Below are positions 16,120-22,154 of a stretch of 40,896 bases of DNA, piece by piece. Where the stretch lies: positions 1 to 40,896 of IMG/VR virus record IMGVR_UViG_3300049259_000191; one strand, 5' to 3'. Position numbers and translations under genes: made by a program. Position 1 is the stretch's first letter. Each line of letters starts with the position of its first letter. This DNA comes from a virus. Below the pieces are notes generated by a model, which worked only from the letters and a program-made list of their open reading frames with translations, did no database searches and was not told the origin of the DNA.

Positions 16120-16400
16120 GCGACATCCCAGACCTGACCGACAGCGAACGGCTCGCCCTTCAGTCCGTCGTCCGGTTCGACGAGAAGGTGCAGGACCTCC
16201 GCGACGCCGAAGCCGGCCTGCACGAAGCCGTCGGCCGCGTCCATGCCGCGACCGCTGACCTCGGCCGCACGGTCAAGGACGCACGCGACGCCGTAAAGCA
16301 ACTCGCCCGCGAAGAAGTCCGCAAGTACCTCGCCAAAGAATCCGAGCGCATCGCGCAGACGATCCGTGAGGACATCAAACGCGGAAGGCGCGTCGAATGA
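16116..16400 (+). CDS. Coiled-coil protein (94 aa) in the lysis cassette
   Basis: From GTG 16116 (GTGA overlap) the sequence is almost entirely a charged alpha helix with heptad-like spacing (AVGRVHAATADLGRTVKDARDAVKQLAREEVRKYLAKES). It has no membrane segment. Its stop overlaps the next start (ATGA). It is probably a structural or regulatory partner of the membrane proteins around it, but the role is unknown. Confidence 0.5.
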   Translation: MSDIPDLTDSERLALQSVVRFDEKVQDLRDAEAGLHEAVGRVHAATADLGRTVKDARDAVKQLAREEVRKYLAKESERIAQTIREDIKRGRRVE

Positions 16401-16477
16401 AGCCCTGGGACCGTTGGGCGCTCAGCCTCGTCGGGCTGTGCGTCGGCGGCTTCCTGCTGCTCCGGCACTTCACCTGA
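16397..16477 (+). CDS. 26-residue membrane peptide ending the lysis cassette
   Basis: ATG at 16397 overlaps the previous stop as ATGA. The peptide is a basic/aromatic start (MKPWDRWA) followed by a single hydrophobic helix (LSLVGLCVGGFLLL) and an RHFT tail. Single-span peptides at the end of lysis operons can act as holin regulators or pinholin-like factors. The evidence is the composition and the perfect overlap. Confidence 0.5.
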   Translation: MKPWDRWALSLVGLCVGGFLLLRHFT

Positions 16478-16492
16478 CGACCCTGATCTCTG

Positions 16493-16546
16493 AGAGCTCC
16501 TCGCCCGTCCTTCTGCCCTTCGCCGGGTAGAGGGGCGGGCTCTTTC
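16493..16546 (+). terminator. Candidate terminator between convergent genes
   Basis: AGAGC (16493-16497) pairs with GCTCT (16539-16543), and CGCCC (16502-16506) pairs with GGGCG (16533-16537), with a large loop between. A short TCTTTCG follows on the plus strand. It separates the rightward lysis cassette from the leftward gene ending at 16557, so termination is expected there, but the T tract is weak. Confidence 0.5.
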
Positions 16547-16556
16547 GCGTTCCTGA

Positions 16557-17198
16557 TCAGGTCGCGGTGTAATGCGCGCTGCATTCGGCCCACACCGGAT
16601 CGTTGGGCACCCAGTGCATGACCACTTTCACGTCACCGCTGTCACCGACTTCGACCGGGAACGAGTAGCTGTAGCTGCCGGCCGCGTCGGTCTTGCCGAT
16701 CTTGTTCCGGTCCTTCGTCGGCGCACTGATCAGCACAGCAAGCGTGTCCCGAATCACGTTCGACCGCACGGTCGCCATAATCGACGAGCCCACCGCAGCA
16801 CTGGTCGGCACCGTCACGGTGCACCAGCACGATGACCTTGTCGCGTACGTGCAGCCCGCCGCCGGCGCTTCGCTCGTTCTCGTCACCGCGGCGACCGTGG
16901 AGGACGTGGTCGACGTCGATGAGGTAGTCGACGCGGGCACTGCGCCCGGCGCAGCAGCGGTCACAGACGGTGTGGGTCCGGCGGTCGCCGGCGTCCTGGG
17001 CGTGGTCGTTGCAACGGTCGCGAGCGTCGAGGAGGTCGAACTCTCCGGCACGGCGGTCAGCCCGATCTCAGCGGCGATCGTTGTCGAAGTCGCTGTCGGA
17101 CCGGCGGTCGGATCGTTTCCGCCTGCGCCGGCGATGTGGACGACGCCCACGATCGTGCCCACAACGACGGCCGCGGCGACGAGGTGCTTGACCTGCAT
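16557..17198 (-). CDS. Secreted or membrane-anchored Thr/Ser-rich protein, probable lysogenic accessory
   Basis: This 213-residue leftward protein has a hydrophobic N-terminus (residues 6-24, VAAAVVVGTIVGVVHIA) that could be a signal or anchor. A long low-complexity Thr/Ser/Pro/Ala linker follows (30-110). The folded C-terminal domain has Cys116, Cys124, Cys126 and Cys206. Such architecture places the domain outside the cytoplasmic membrane. The leftward orientation between lysis genes and integrase is typical of genes expressed from the prophage. A surface role such as blocking superinfection is inferred, not shown. Confidence 0.6.
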   Translation of the reverse strand: MQVKHLVAAAVVVGTIVGVVHIAGAGGNDPTAGPTATSTTIAAEIGLTAVPESSTSSTLATVATTTPRTPATAGPTPSVTAAAPGAVPASTTSSTSTTSSTVAAVTRTSEAPAAGCTYATRSSCWCTVTVPTSAAVGSSIMATVRSNVIRDTLAVLISAPTKDRNKIGKTDAAGSYSYSFPVEVGDSGDVKVVMHWVPNDPVWAECSAHYTAT

Positions 17199-17256
17199 GA
17201 GCGCCAGTGTCCGGGCCGGCCTGTCTGGACGCTATGGCCCGAATGGGTCGTTCCGG

Positions 17257-17406
17257 TCAACCCCCGTCAGCGGATCCCCACCCGGCGTAGTGCTCACGCA
17301 TGCCGTCGACCATCGCGCGTGAGCGGCGGGCGATCTCGAAGGCCTCGGGCGTGAGTTGGTCGATCGGCGTCGGCCAGTCCTCCGGCGGCTCCTCGAACAG
17401 CTCCAC
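17257..17406 (-). CDS. Small leftward protein (49 aa), unknown
   Basis: A leftward frame starting at GTG (17406) and ending at TGA (17257) encodes an acidic start (ELFEEPPEDWPTPI), a helical middle (PEAFEIARRSRAMVDGMREH) and a Gly/Trp end. The composition looks like real protein. It sits between the secreted protein gene and the attP side, in the same direction as both neighbours. No family is recognised. Confidence 0.5.
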   Translation of the reverse strand: MELFEEPPEDWPTPIDQLTPEAFEIARRSRAMVDGMREHYAGWGSADGG

Positions 17407-17436
17407 TGCACGATCATGGTCGAGGGGTACGACAGG

Positions 17437-17520
17437 TCACCGAGGAGTCACGAACGTCACGCCCCCACACGCCTTCTCGCCGTCCCGGCGCACCTCCACC
17501 GTTCGGCGACGCGTATCCAT
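17437..17520 (-). CDS. Possible 27-residue leftward peptide
   Basis: ATG at 17520 opens a short leftward frame (MDTRRRTVEVRRDG, then ending VTFVTPR) that stops 30 bases before the next leftward gene start. A longer version back to 17655 would cross the tRNA-like attP core and is an artefact of antisense tRNA sequence. It overlaps one of the arm-type repeats. Weak call. Confidence 0.3.
   Translation of the reverse strand: MDTRRRTVEVRRDGEKACGGVTFVTPR
17445..17456 (+). repeat. Candidate arm-type integrase site, left copy
   Basis: GAGTCACGAACG occurs here and again identically at 17674-17685. The two copies flank the attP core on either side, 113 and 59 bases away from the core ends. GTCAC-like partial copies are adjacent. 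This is the expected layout of arm sites for a tyrosine integrase. Confidence 0.5.
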
Positions 17521-17569
17521 GGCGAGACGTGACGGCCACCGATACCTTCTGACGGTCCCGAAGCACGTG

Positions 17570-17614
17570 TTGCCAAGGTTGGGGTCGCGGGTTCGAATCC
17601 CGTCGTCCGCTCCA
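17570..17614 (+). other. attP: attP core: 3' 45 nt of a tRNA-Gly(GCC)
   Basis: The sequence begins with the anticodon loop TTGCCAA, holds a T-arm with GGGTTCGAATCCC and ends with CGTCCGC-T-CCA, matching the end of an actinobacterial tRNA-Gly(GCC). The 5' half of a tRNA is missing, so it is not a gene. Phage integrases commonly use the 3' part of a tRNA so that insertion restores it. It lies 108 bases before the integrase start. Phage genes are on both sides, so this is attP and not attL or attR. Confidence 0.85.
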
Positions 17615-17625
17615 CGTTTCCCCAG

Positions 17626-17644
17626 GTCAGACCCACAATCTGAC
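17626..17644 (+). repeat. Inverted repeat between attP core and integrase gene
   Basis: GTCAGA (17626-17631) and TCTGAC (17639-17644) are perfect inverted copies separated by seven bases (CCCACAA). It lies between the core and the integrase start. It may be an operator, an accessory factor site (excisionase or integration factor), or a short hairpin in the integrase leader. Confidence 0.4.
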
Positions 17645-17673
17645 GTATCGGCCATAAGTGCCCACGGACCCGC

Positions 17674-17685
17674 GAGTCACGAACG
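17674..17685 (+). repeat. Candidate arm-type integrase site, right copy
   Basis: Identical 12-base copy GAGTCACGAACG of the site at 17445-17456, followed at once by a degenerate copy (GGCTCACGGAACG). Its place just upstream of the integrase gene and beyond the core fits a P' arm site, and binding here could also repress the integrase promoter. Confidence 0.5.
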
Positions 17686-17722
17686 GCTCACGGAACGCTG
17701 CAACACGAGCCCGAGGGACAAC

Positions 17723-18949
17723 ATGACCGAACGCCGACTCGGCAGCATCCGCCCGCGCGGAACGAACCGCTGGCAACTCGTCGCCGAAGGACCGCCCGAC
17801 CCGCGCACCGGCCGGCGGAGGCAACGGACCCGCATCTTCCGCGGAAGCCGCCGCGACGGCGAGAAGGCCCTCACCCGCTTCATCGTCGAGGTCACCAACA
17901 CGACGATCTCGTCGGAGACCGCCACCGTCGACCAGCTCGTCGACGAGTACCTCGCCGTCGCCGGCCCGGACATGTCACCGGGTGCGGTCGCCGGCGCCCG
18001 TTGGAACTACGACGCCCACGCCCGGCACGTCATCGGCCACCTCCAGGTCGCCAAGCTTCAGGGCCACCACCTCGAGCACCTCTACGCCGACCTACGCGAC
18101 CACGGCGGCCGCTGCCGGCTCGGACCCAAGCGCCGGTGCACGAGCATCCCGTGTGACCACGGCGGCGGGAAGCCGCTCGCAGCGTCCACCGTGCGACGAG
18201 TCCACGCTGTGCTCCACGCCGCGCTCGAGCAGGCCTGCCGGTGGAACTGGATCACCCGCAACCCCGCCGACAACGTCAAGAAGAGCAAGCGCATCACCGT
18301 CAAGAGGAAGAAGCCGGTCCCCGCCACGTCGGCCGACATCGCCGCGCTCACACGATGGCTCGCCGAACATGATCCCGAACTGTGGGCGTTCGTCGTCATC
18401 TCATCCCGGCGCGGCCCGCGTCCCGGCGAGGTCTGCGCGCTCCGCTGGACCGACATCAACGTCGACGCCGGCGAGATCACCTTCGCCCGCAACATCGCCC
18501 ATGCACCCGGACGACGGCCCGCCTGGATCGAGAAGACGACGAAGACCGACGAGGGGCGAACCGTCGCGCTGGTCGGCGTCGCCCTCGCCGCTGTGCAAAC
18601 TCACCGCCGTCGCTGCGCCGAACGCTCGCTCGCCCTCGGTGCCGGCCTGGCCGACGACGAGTTCCTGTTCAACCACGGGCCCGGACGTCCCTGGCTGCCC
18701 GGCAGCTACCTGTCGAAGAAGATGCGCACGGCGCGCGCATCCGCCGAGGTCGGCCCCATCACCTTCCGTGCTCTGCGGCATTACGTGGCGACGACGCTTG
18801 TGAGCCGAGGAGTTGATCCTGTCGCCGTCGCCGGCGTGCTCGGCCACTCACGGCCGTCCATGACCCTCGATGTGTACAGCGACTGGCAACCCGCGCGCGA
18901 CGCCGCAGTCGCGGGGATCCTCGACGAGGAGCTCGACGGGACCGGCTAG
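17723..18949 (+). CDS. int: Phage tyrosine integrase
   Basis: The protein is 408 residues from ATG 17723. Residues 1-60 form an AP2-like arm-binding domain with a typical GSIRPRGTNRWQLV start. Residues 65-180 are the core-binding domain, and the rest is catalytic: Arg233 (RPGEVCALRW), Lys271/274, Arg352 (box II), His375 (LGHS) and nucleophile Tyr385 (LDVYSDW). The box II histidine is replaced by Arg349 (RALRH instead of HxLRH). The attP core lies just upstream, which pairs the gene with the tRNA-Gly target. The downstream lipoprotein gene overlaps its stop on the opposite strand. Confidence 0.93.
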   Translation: MTERRLGSIRPRGTNRWQLVAEGPPDPRTGRRRQRTRIFRGSRRDGEKALTRFIVEVTNTTISSETATVDQLVDEYLAVAGPDMSPGAVAGARWNYDAHARHVIGHLQVAKLQGHHLEHLYADLRDHGGRCRLGPKRRCTSIPCDHGGGKPLAASTVRRVHAVLHAALEQACRWNWITRNPADNVKKSKRITVKRKKPVPATSADIAALTRWLAEHDPELWAFVVISSRRGPRPGEVCALRWTDINVDAGEITFARNIAHAPGRRPAWIEKTTKTDEGRTVALVGVALAAVQTHRRRCAERSLALGAGLADDEFLFNHGPGRPWLPGSYLSKKMRTARASAEVGPITFRALRHYVATTLVSRGVDPVAVAGVLGHSRPSMTLDVYSDWQPARDAAVAGILDEELDGTG

Positions 18950-19305
18950 GTATCGATCGCTAAACAGTCGTCGAGGAAGGACATGATCGGCTTGCCGCCC
19001 GAGAGCAGGTCCGGCGCGCGGCTGAAGAACTCGATGTGGTCATCGAACGGACGAATCGACGCGGTGAGCGCGTCGTCGCCTTGTCCCGCGTCCTTCGCCA
19101 TCTCGATGTCGTCGCGTGCCCGTGTCAGGAATGGCGTCGGGTCGCCCTTGTCTCGTTGAGCGTTCGCAGCATCGACGACATCAACACACGCGCTGCGGAC
19201 GTGACGGATCACGCTCGCCTTCGCTCTGTCGCTGTCGGATTGTGAACATCCGCTTGCCAGCATGACGATCCCAAGGCTCGCCACGATCACGAGTAGCCGG
19301 CGCAC
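18946..19305 (-). CDS. Small lipoprotein, probable lysogenic (superinfection) factor
   Basis: The leftward protein is 119 residues from GTG 19305, with an AGAGGA ribosome-binding site at correct spacing. A longer frame from 19368 would place an unlikely leader before the signal. The start reads MRRLLVIVASLGIVMLASGC, with a lipobox (ASG then Cys20). A soluble domain of about 95 residues with two further Cys follows. Small lipoproteins next to prophage repressors can block DNA entry of related phages, as in Streptococcus phage TP-J34; this is a guess by analogy. The stop overlaps that of the integrase (CTAG). Confidence 0.7.
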   Translation of the reverse strand: MRRLLVIVASLGIVMLASGCSQSDSDRAKASVIRHVRSACVDVVDAANAQRDKGDPTPFLTRARDDIEMAKDAGQGDDALTASIRPFDDHIEFFSRAPDLLSGGKPIMSFLDDCLAIDT

Positions 19306-19463
19306 GATCGATCCTCTACGCCGATCCGTCGTTCGGGCATCGGTTCGCGGCAGCGTCGCGACAGACATGGCGGGCAGCGTTCAGACGAATCACACGCCTG
19401 TAATTGTCGTACCCCCTCTCATAGGTTGCAGCTAGGAGATGGGGCGAAGACACGAGGTGAACG

Positions 19464-19607
19464 ATGGAAGCGGACGAACGGGTGCGTGAACTCGAGGCGG
19501 AGAATGCGACCCTCAAGATGGCGCTCCGAGCAATCGGAGCCGTGCTAGCGGTCACGGAGTACAGCTCCGAGGACGTTGAGCATGATGTCCCGGCCATCAG
19601 CGTCTAG
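19464..19607 (+). CDS. Small protein (47 aa), antisense to the repressor 3' end
   Basis: ATG 19464 is preceded by GAGGTGAACG, a good ribosome-binding site. The product is an acidic helix with heptad-like leucines (RVRELEAENATLKMALRAIGAVL) followed by an acidic tail. The last 63 bases overlap the leftward repressor coding region on the opposite strand. It could be real and act as a regulator or be accidental; the RBS and heptad are the main support. Confidence 0.45.
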   Translation: MEADERVRELEAENATLKMALRAIGAVLAVTEYSSEDVEHDVPAISV

Positions 19608-19904
19608 CTCCTCCGCCGCGAGGATCGCGTCCCTCAAGGACCGGATCGGTCGACTCGAAGCTGGCACCCAGCCGAGATGCCGGGAGAGGGTCCCCGGAGC
19701 AAGCTCGAGCACCTGCTCCATGGCCAGAACCTTCGTTCTCGTGGGCTCGTTCTCGCCTGATACCCACTGGCTGATGGCGCCATCGGAGACGGACTCACCC
19801 GAGAGCGCCTTCACCTCGACGGCGAACTCCGGGCGCCCGAACCCTTTTAGATGCTTGGCCAACGCCTTCCCGAATGCCTGGCGCTGTTCCTTCGTGCTGT
19901 CCAC
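19545..19904 (-). CDS. Repressor-like HTH protein (XRE type)
   Basis: The leftward protein has 119 residues from GTG 19904. It carries a helix-turn-helix near residues 32-60, seen as SGESVSDGAISQWVSGENEP, where the recognition helix has the typical ISQWVSG pattern. A C-terminal helical tail (RDAILAAEELDADGRDIML) follows. It is divergent from the Cro-like gene at 20041, with a region of candidate operators between. This is the usual position of an immunity repressor. No cleavage site for RecA-stimulated autoproteolysis is visible, so another switch mechanism is likely. Confidence 0.7.
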   Translation of the reverse strand: MDSTKEQRQAFGKALAKHLKGFGRPEFAVEVKALSGESVSDGAISQWVSGENEPTRTKVLAMEQVLELAPGTLSRHLGWVPASSRPIRSLRDAILAAEELDADGRDIMLNVLGAVLRDR

Positions 19905-19935
19905 GCCGAGAGTGTCGCATGTCCTCTGACCTGCA

Positions 19936-19941
19936 TCTATA
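19936..19941 (-). promoter_or_regulatory. Candidate -10 for the repressor-like gene
   Basis: On the minus strand the bases read TATAGA, about 32 nt upstream of the GTG start. The -35 region is poor (AACTAC at 17-nt spacing). A weak -35 is common for a repressor-activated or basal promoter. Confidence 0.35.
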
Positions 19942-19954
19942 AGGACTGATAAGG
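19939..19954. repeat. Candidate operator: ATAAGG direct repeat at 10-bp spacing
   Basis: ATAAGG at 19939-19944 and at 19949-19954 repeat with a 10-bp period, about one helical turn. It overlaps the minus-strand -10. Such repeats between repressor and Cro-like genes are typical operator candidates. Confidence 0.4.
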
Positions 19955-19994
19955 GGCTGTAGTTCCACTCGTGTAGTTGGCCTGGGCCTCTCTT

Positions 19995-20010
19995 AAGTCG
20001 TACTTGACTT
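19995..20010. repeat. Candidate operator: AAGTC-N6-GACTT
   Basis: AAGTC (19995-19999) and GACTT (20006-20010) form an inverted repeat with six bases between. It overlaps the -35 of the rightward promoter (20004-20009), so a bound protein would block transcription of the early operon. Confidence 0.4.
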
Positions 20011-20033
20011 TTATTAGGTGACACTGGGATAGT
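20004..20033 (+). promoter_or_regulatory. Candidate early rightward promoter, leaderless
   Basis: TTGACT at 20004-20009 is a close match to the -35 consensus, with an 18-base spacer to GATAGT at 20028-20033. The Cro-like GTG at 20041 lies seven bases past the -10, and there is no good ribosome-binding site, so the message would be leaderless, as is common in actinobacteria. Confidence 0.55.
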
Positions 20034-20040
20034 TCCTCTG

Positions 20041-20346
20041 GTGTCCCGTTCAGCCGCACTATCCGAAGCGCTCTCACCAGAGGTGATCGCCGAACTTATG
20101 AAGACGCCGGGCGGGCGTCTGAAGTTCATGCGCCTCGCCGCCGGTCTGACGCAGGTGTCCATCGCTCGGGCCGTTCACGTCACGCAGCCCGCCGTGAGCC
20201 AGTGGGAGAAGAACCTCTGGCTGCCGGAGCTCGACGTGCAGTTCGCCCTCGCTGATCTGCTCGGCACGACGCGCGCGTTCATCTTCGGCGACAGCACCAA
20301 GCCCGTCATCGCCCCGTCGCACGCACCGGCGGTCGCAAATGGTTGA
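20041..20346 (+). CDS. Cro-like HTH regulator (XRE type)
   Basis: The 101-residue protein has a classical XRE helix-turn-helix at about residues 30-70: LKFMRLAAGLTQVSIARAVHVTQPAVSQWEKNLWLP. It is the first gene of the rightward early operon. GTG 20041 is used in a leaderless manner. It faces the leftward repressor-like gene across shared candidate operators. By position and strand it would be the Cro-like or early regulator. Its last bases overlap the next gene start. Confidence 0.75.
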   Translation: MSRSAALSEALSPEVIAELMKTPGGRLKFMRLAAGLTQVSIARAVHVTQPAVSQWEKNLWLPELDVQFALADLLGTTRAFIFGDSTKPVIAPSHAPAVANG

Positions 20347-20788
20347 GCGCTCGTACGCGGCGGGTGCGATCACGCGGGGGCAGGACGGATTCTCCGCCGC
20401 GGCCGCCGCGTCGATCAGCGGTGCGACCTACCGGCAGGTCGACTACTGGGCGCGGACCGGTCTGCTCGAGCCGAGCATGCGGACGGGTCATGGCAGCGGA
20501 TCGCAGCGCCGCTACGCCTACGACGACATCGTGGCGCTCACCGTTCTCGCCGGTGTGGACGCGAGCAAGCGCCGATCGATGGCGGCTGTGCTGCGCTCGC
20601 AGCCCCTGACGGCGGACCTCTGCATCGTCGTGCAGCCTGGCGTCGCATCGCTCATGTCGAAGCCTGATGCGATCAGCGTCGTCGGGGACAGCGACGACGT
20701 GGTCACGATCGTGCCGCTCGCACCGGTGATCACGTACGTGAACTCGCAGATCGAGCACGTACCTGTTCGAGAGGCCGTCAATGGCTGA
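20339..20788 (+). CDS. MerR-type transcription regulator
   Basis: This 149-residue protein has a MerR winged-helix DNA-binding domain at about residues 15-80: ISGATYRQVDYWARTGLLEPSMR then GSQRRYAYDDIVALTVL. That reproduces the typical R-x-L-x-Y-W-x-x-x-G-L pattern and the basic wing. A C-terminal section of about 65 residues is beta-rich and shows no effector-binding motif. It overlaps the upstream gene by eight bases. Second regulator of the early operon. Confidence 0.75.
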   Translation: MVERSYAAGAITRGQDGFSAAAAASISGATYRQVDYWARTGLLEPSMRTGHGSGSQRRYAYDDIVALTVLAGVDASKRRSMAAVLRSQPLTADLCIVVQPGVASLMSKPDAISVVGDSDDVVTIVPLAPVITYVNSQIEHVPVREAVNG

Positions 20789-21125
20789 GCTGCACCCGTT
20801 CGGAGACATCGATCCGACGCGCGGAGCGCGGGTGATGATCTCCGTTGACTTCGATCTCGTCGAGCGCCTGGTCGACACCCTCGATCGCGCGACCGGGATC
20901 ATCTCCGAGCAAGAGCGCCGACTCGCTGAGACAAGAAGGCCGAGCGGACTCTCGATCCGCGACGCAGCGCACGAGCTCGGCGTGAGCGTGTCGACGGTCG
21001 AGCGGATGACCGCCGCGGGCGAGATCACACCCGTTCGGCTCGCCGGCCGTCGCATCTATCCGCGGCACGAGATCGATCGAGTGCTCGGCGCCACGATCGC
21101 GTCGCCGGTTCGGAGCGTCTCGTGA
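20781..21125 (+). CDS. Excisionase-like HTH protein
   Basis: The 114-residue protein has a helix-turn-helix at about residues 54-100 (LSIRDAAHELGVSVSTVERMTAAGEITPVRLAGRRIYPRHEID). This matches the MerR-like excisionase pattern with the A-G-R-R-x-Y wing. The N-terminal half is a helix with leucine spacing. As a recombination directionality factor it would bind near attP and favour excision; it could also be an early regulator. It starts in an overlap with the MerR gene and ends in a GTGA. Confidence 0.65.
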   Translation: MAELHPFGDIDPTRGARVMISVDFDLVERLVDTLDRATGIISEQERRLAETRRPSGLSIRDAAHELGVSVSTVERMTAAGEITPVRLAGRRIYPRHEIDRVLGATIASPVRSVS

Positions 21126-21634
21126 GCGAGCACGCCTTTGTCGACCCGCCGGTGCGGGTTCCCGCGGTTGCGTTCACCTCGCCGGCGTCCGTACCCCAGC
21201 ATGAGGTCCCGGCCATAGCCGTCGGTGGGGTGAACGGAGCCACGGAGGCCATCGCGTTGCTGCATCTGCGCGACGACCTGCTCGAGCGCGCCGGCCATCA
21301 CGTCACGTCTCTGTACGTCGAGACGTACTGGCTGCCCGTTCTCGGGCCGTCATCGATCTGGCTGCTTCGGCACGCCAGTCATCACCTCCCGGCAGAGGGC
21401 CGCTACGTCGTTGAGGCCGAGGTCTTGGGGAAGTGCCTCGGCCTCGACGGCGGCGGCCATCACAGTGCTCTTCACCGGACACTCCATCGGCTCGTGAGGT
21501 TCGGGGCCGCCGTCGATGACGGGAACTCCGTGTGGCGTCTCCGATCGCATCTTGCGGTGCTGTCGCGGAGGCAGTTGGCGCGGCTGCCGCTCGTTCTGCA
21601 GCGGGAGCACGCCGTGCATCACCCGTCGGGATAG
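21122..21634 (+). CDS. Winged-helix-like protein, unknown
   Basis: The 170-residue protein starts at GTG 21122 (GTGA overlap). A central region (YVETYWLPVLGPSSIWLLRHASHHL) and a following basic part (HRTLHRLVRFGAAV then VWRLRSHLAVLSRRQLARLP) resemble winged-helix proteins of actinophage early operons. There is no nuclease or ATPase motif. It may regulate replication or transcription; name withheld. Confidence 0.5.
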   Translation: MSEHAFVDPPVRVPAVAFTSPASVPQHEVPAIAVGGVNGATEAIALLHLRDDLLERAGHHVTSLYVETYWLPVLGPSSIWLLRHASHHLPAEGRYVVEAEVLGKCLGLDGGGHHSALHRTLHRLVRFGAAVDDGNSVWRLRSHLAVLSRRQLARLPLVLQREHAVHHPSG

Positions 21635-21725
21635 CTCCGCCGGTCCATCTGTCAACCCATCTGCTCGAGGTTCGCCCGCCGAGGGCGTGTCGTTGTCGAC
21701 CCCGCAAACGCATGAGGAGGCCGTG
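21635..21725. other. 91-nt gap with ribosome-binding site
   Basis: No coding frame is convincing. GAGGAGGCC at 21715-21723 is a strong Shine-Dalgarno for the next ATG at 21726. Confidence 0.5.
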
Positions 21726-22154
21726 ATGGCCCAGCAAGACGAAGTGCAGATCCCGCAGTTGCCCGAGCATCACGGTCAGGTGCCGGTGGGCGTCGTGACG
21801 TCGATCACCGGCACATCGAGCCGCCTCTTCCGGCCGCTCTCGACCGACGAGAAGGTGCTGCTTCTCGTCGAGGCGACCGTGAAGGAGGAAGGCCATCGCA
21901 GCGTCATCGACGGACTGCACCGGATCCACAAGCTCCAGGTCGTCGACCTGTTCGAGCTCACCGGCGACAAGGGCCAGAAGTTGCTCGGCGACGCGAAGCG
22001 GCAGGCCGGGAAGCTCGACGATCTCATGAAGGCGCGCGAGCCGCTGCCCGGAATCAACGACGGCGAAGACCAGGTCGATGACGACGACCTCGATGACGAC
22101 GACCCGCTCAAGGACATCGTCGACGATGGCGGCCCGAAGGGCGGCCGCAAGTGA
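21726..22154 (+). CDS. Unknown early protein with acidic tail
   Basis: The 142-residue protein starts at an ATG with a strong RBS. Its N-terminal half is a mixed helical region (TDEKVLLLVEATVKEEGHRSVIDGLHRIHKLQVVDLFEL). The C-terminus is a run of acidic residues (DDDDLDDDDPLKDI). Position before a small basic protein and a RecT-like gene suggests a role in DNA processing, perhaps as a partner. No named family. Confidence 0.6.
   Translation: MAQQDEVQIPQLPEHHGQVPVGVVTSITGTSSRLFRPLSTDEKVLLLVEATVKEEGHRSVIDGLHRIHKLQVVDLFELTGDKGQKLLGDAKRQAGKLDDLMKAREPLPGINDGEDQVDDDDLDDDDPLKDIVDDGGPKGGRK

Noticed and set aside
17199-17256. Promoter for the leftward secreted protein gene (TTGACC with TAGCGT)
   Set aside because: On the minus strand the boxes are about 20 bases apart, too far for a convincing promoter.
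17540-17614. Complete tRNA-Gly gene
   Set aside because: The 5' half (acceptor 5' strand GCGGACG and D-arm) is absent; only the last 45 nt match, so it is an attachment core.
17437-17655. Leftward frame containing a GIRTRDPNL segment across the attP core
   Set aside because: This segment is the known spurious translation of the antisense strand of a tRNA 3' end. Only the short part below 17520 might be a peptide.
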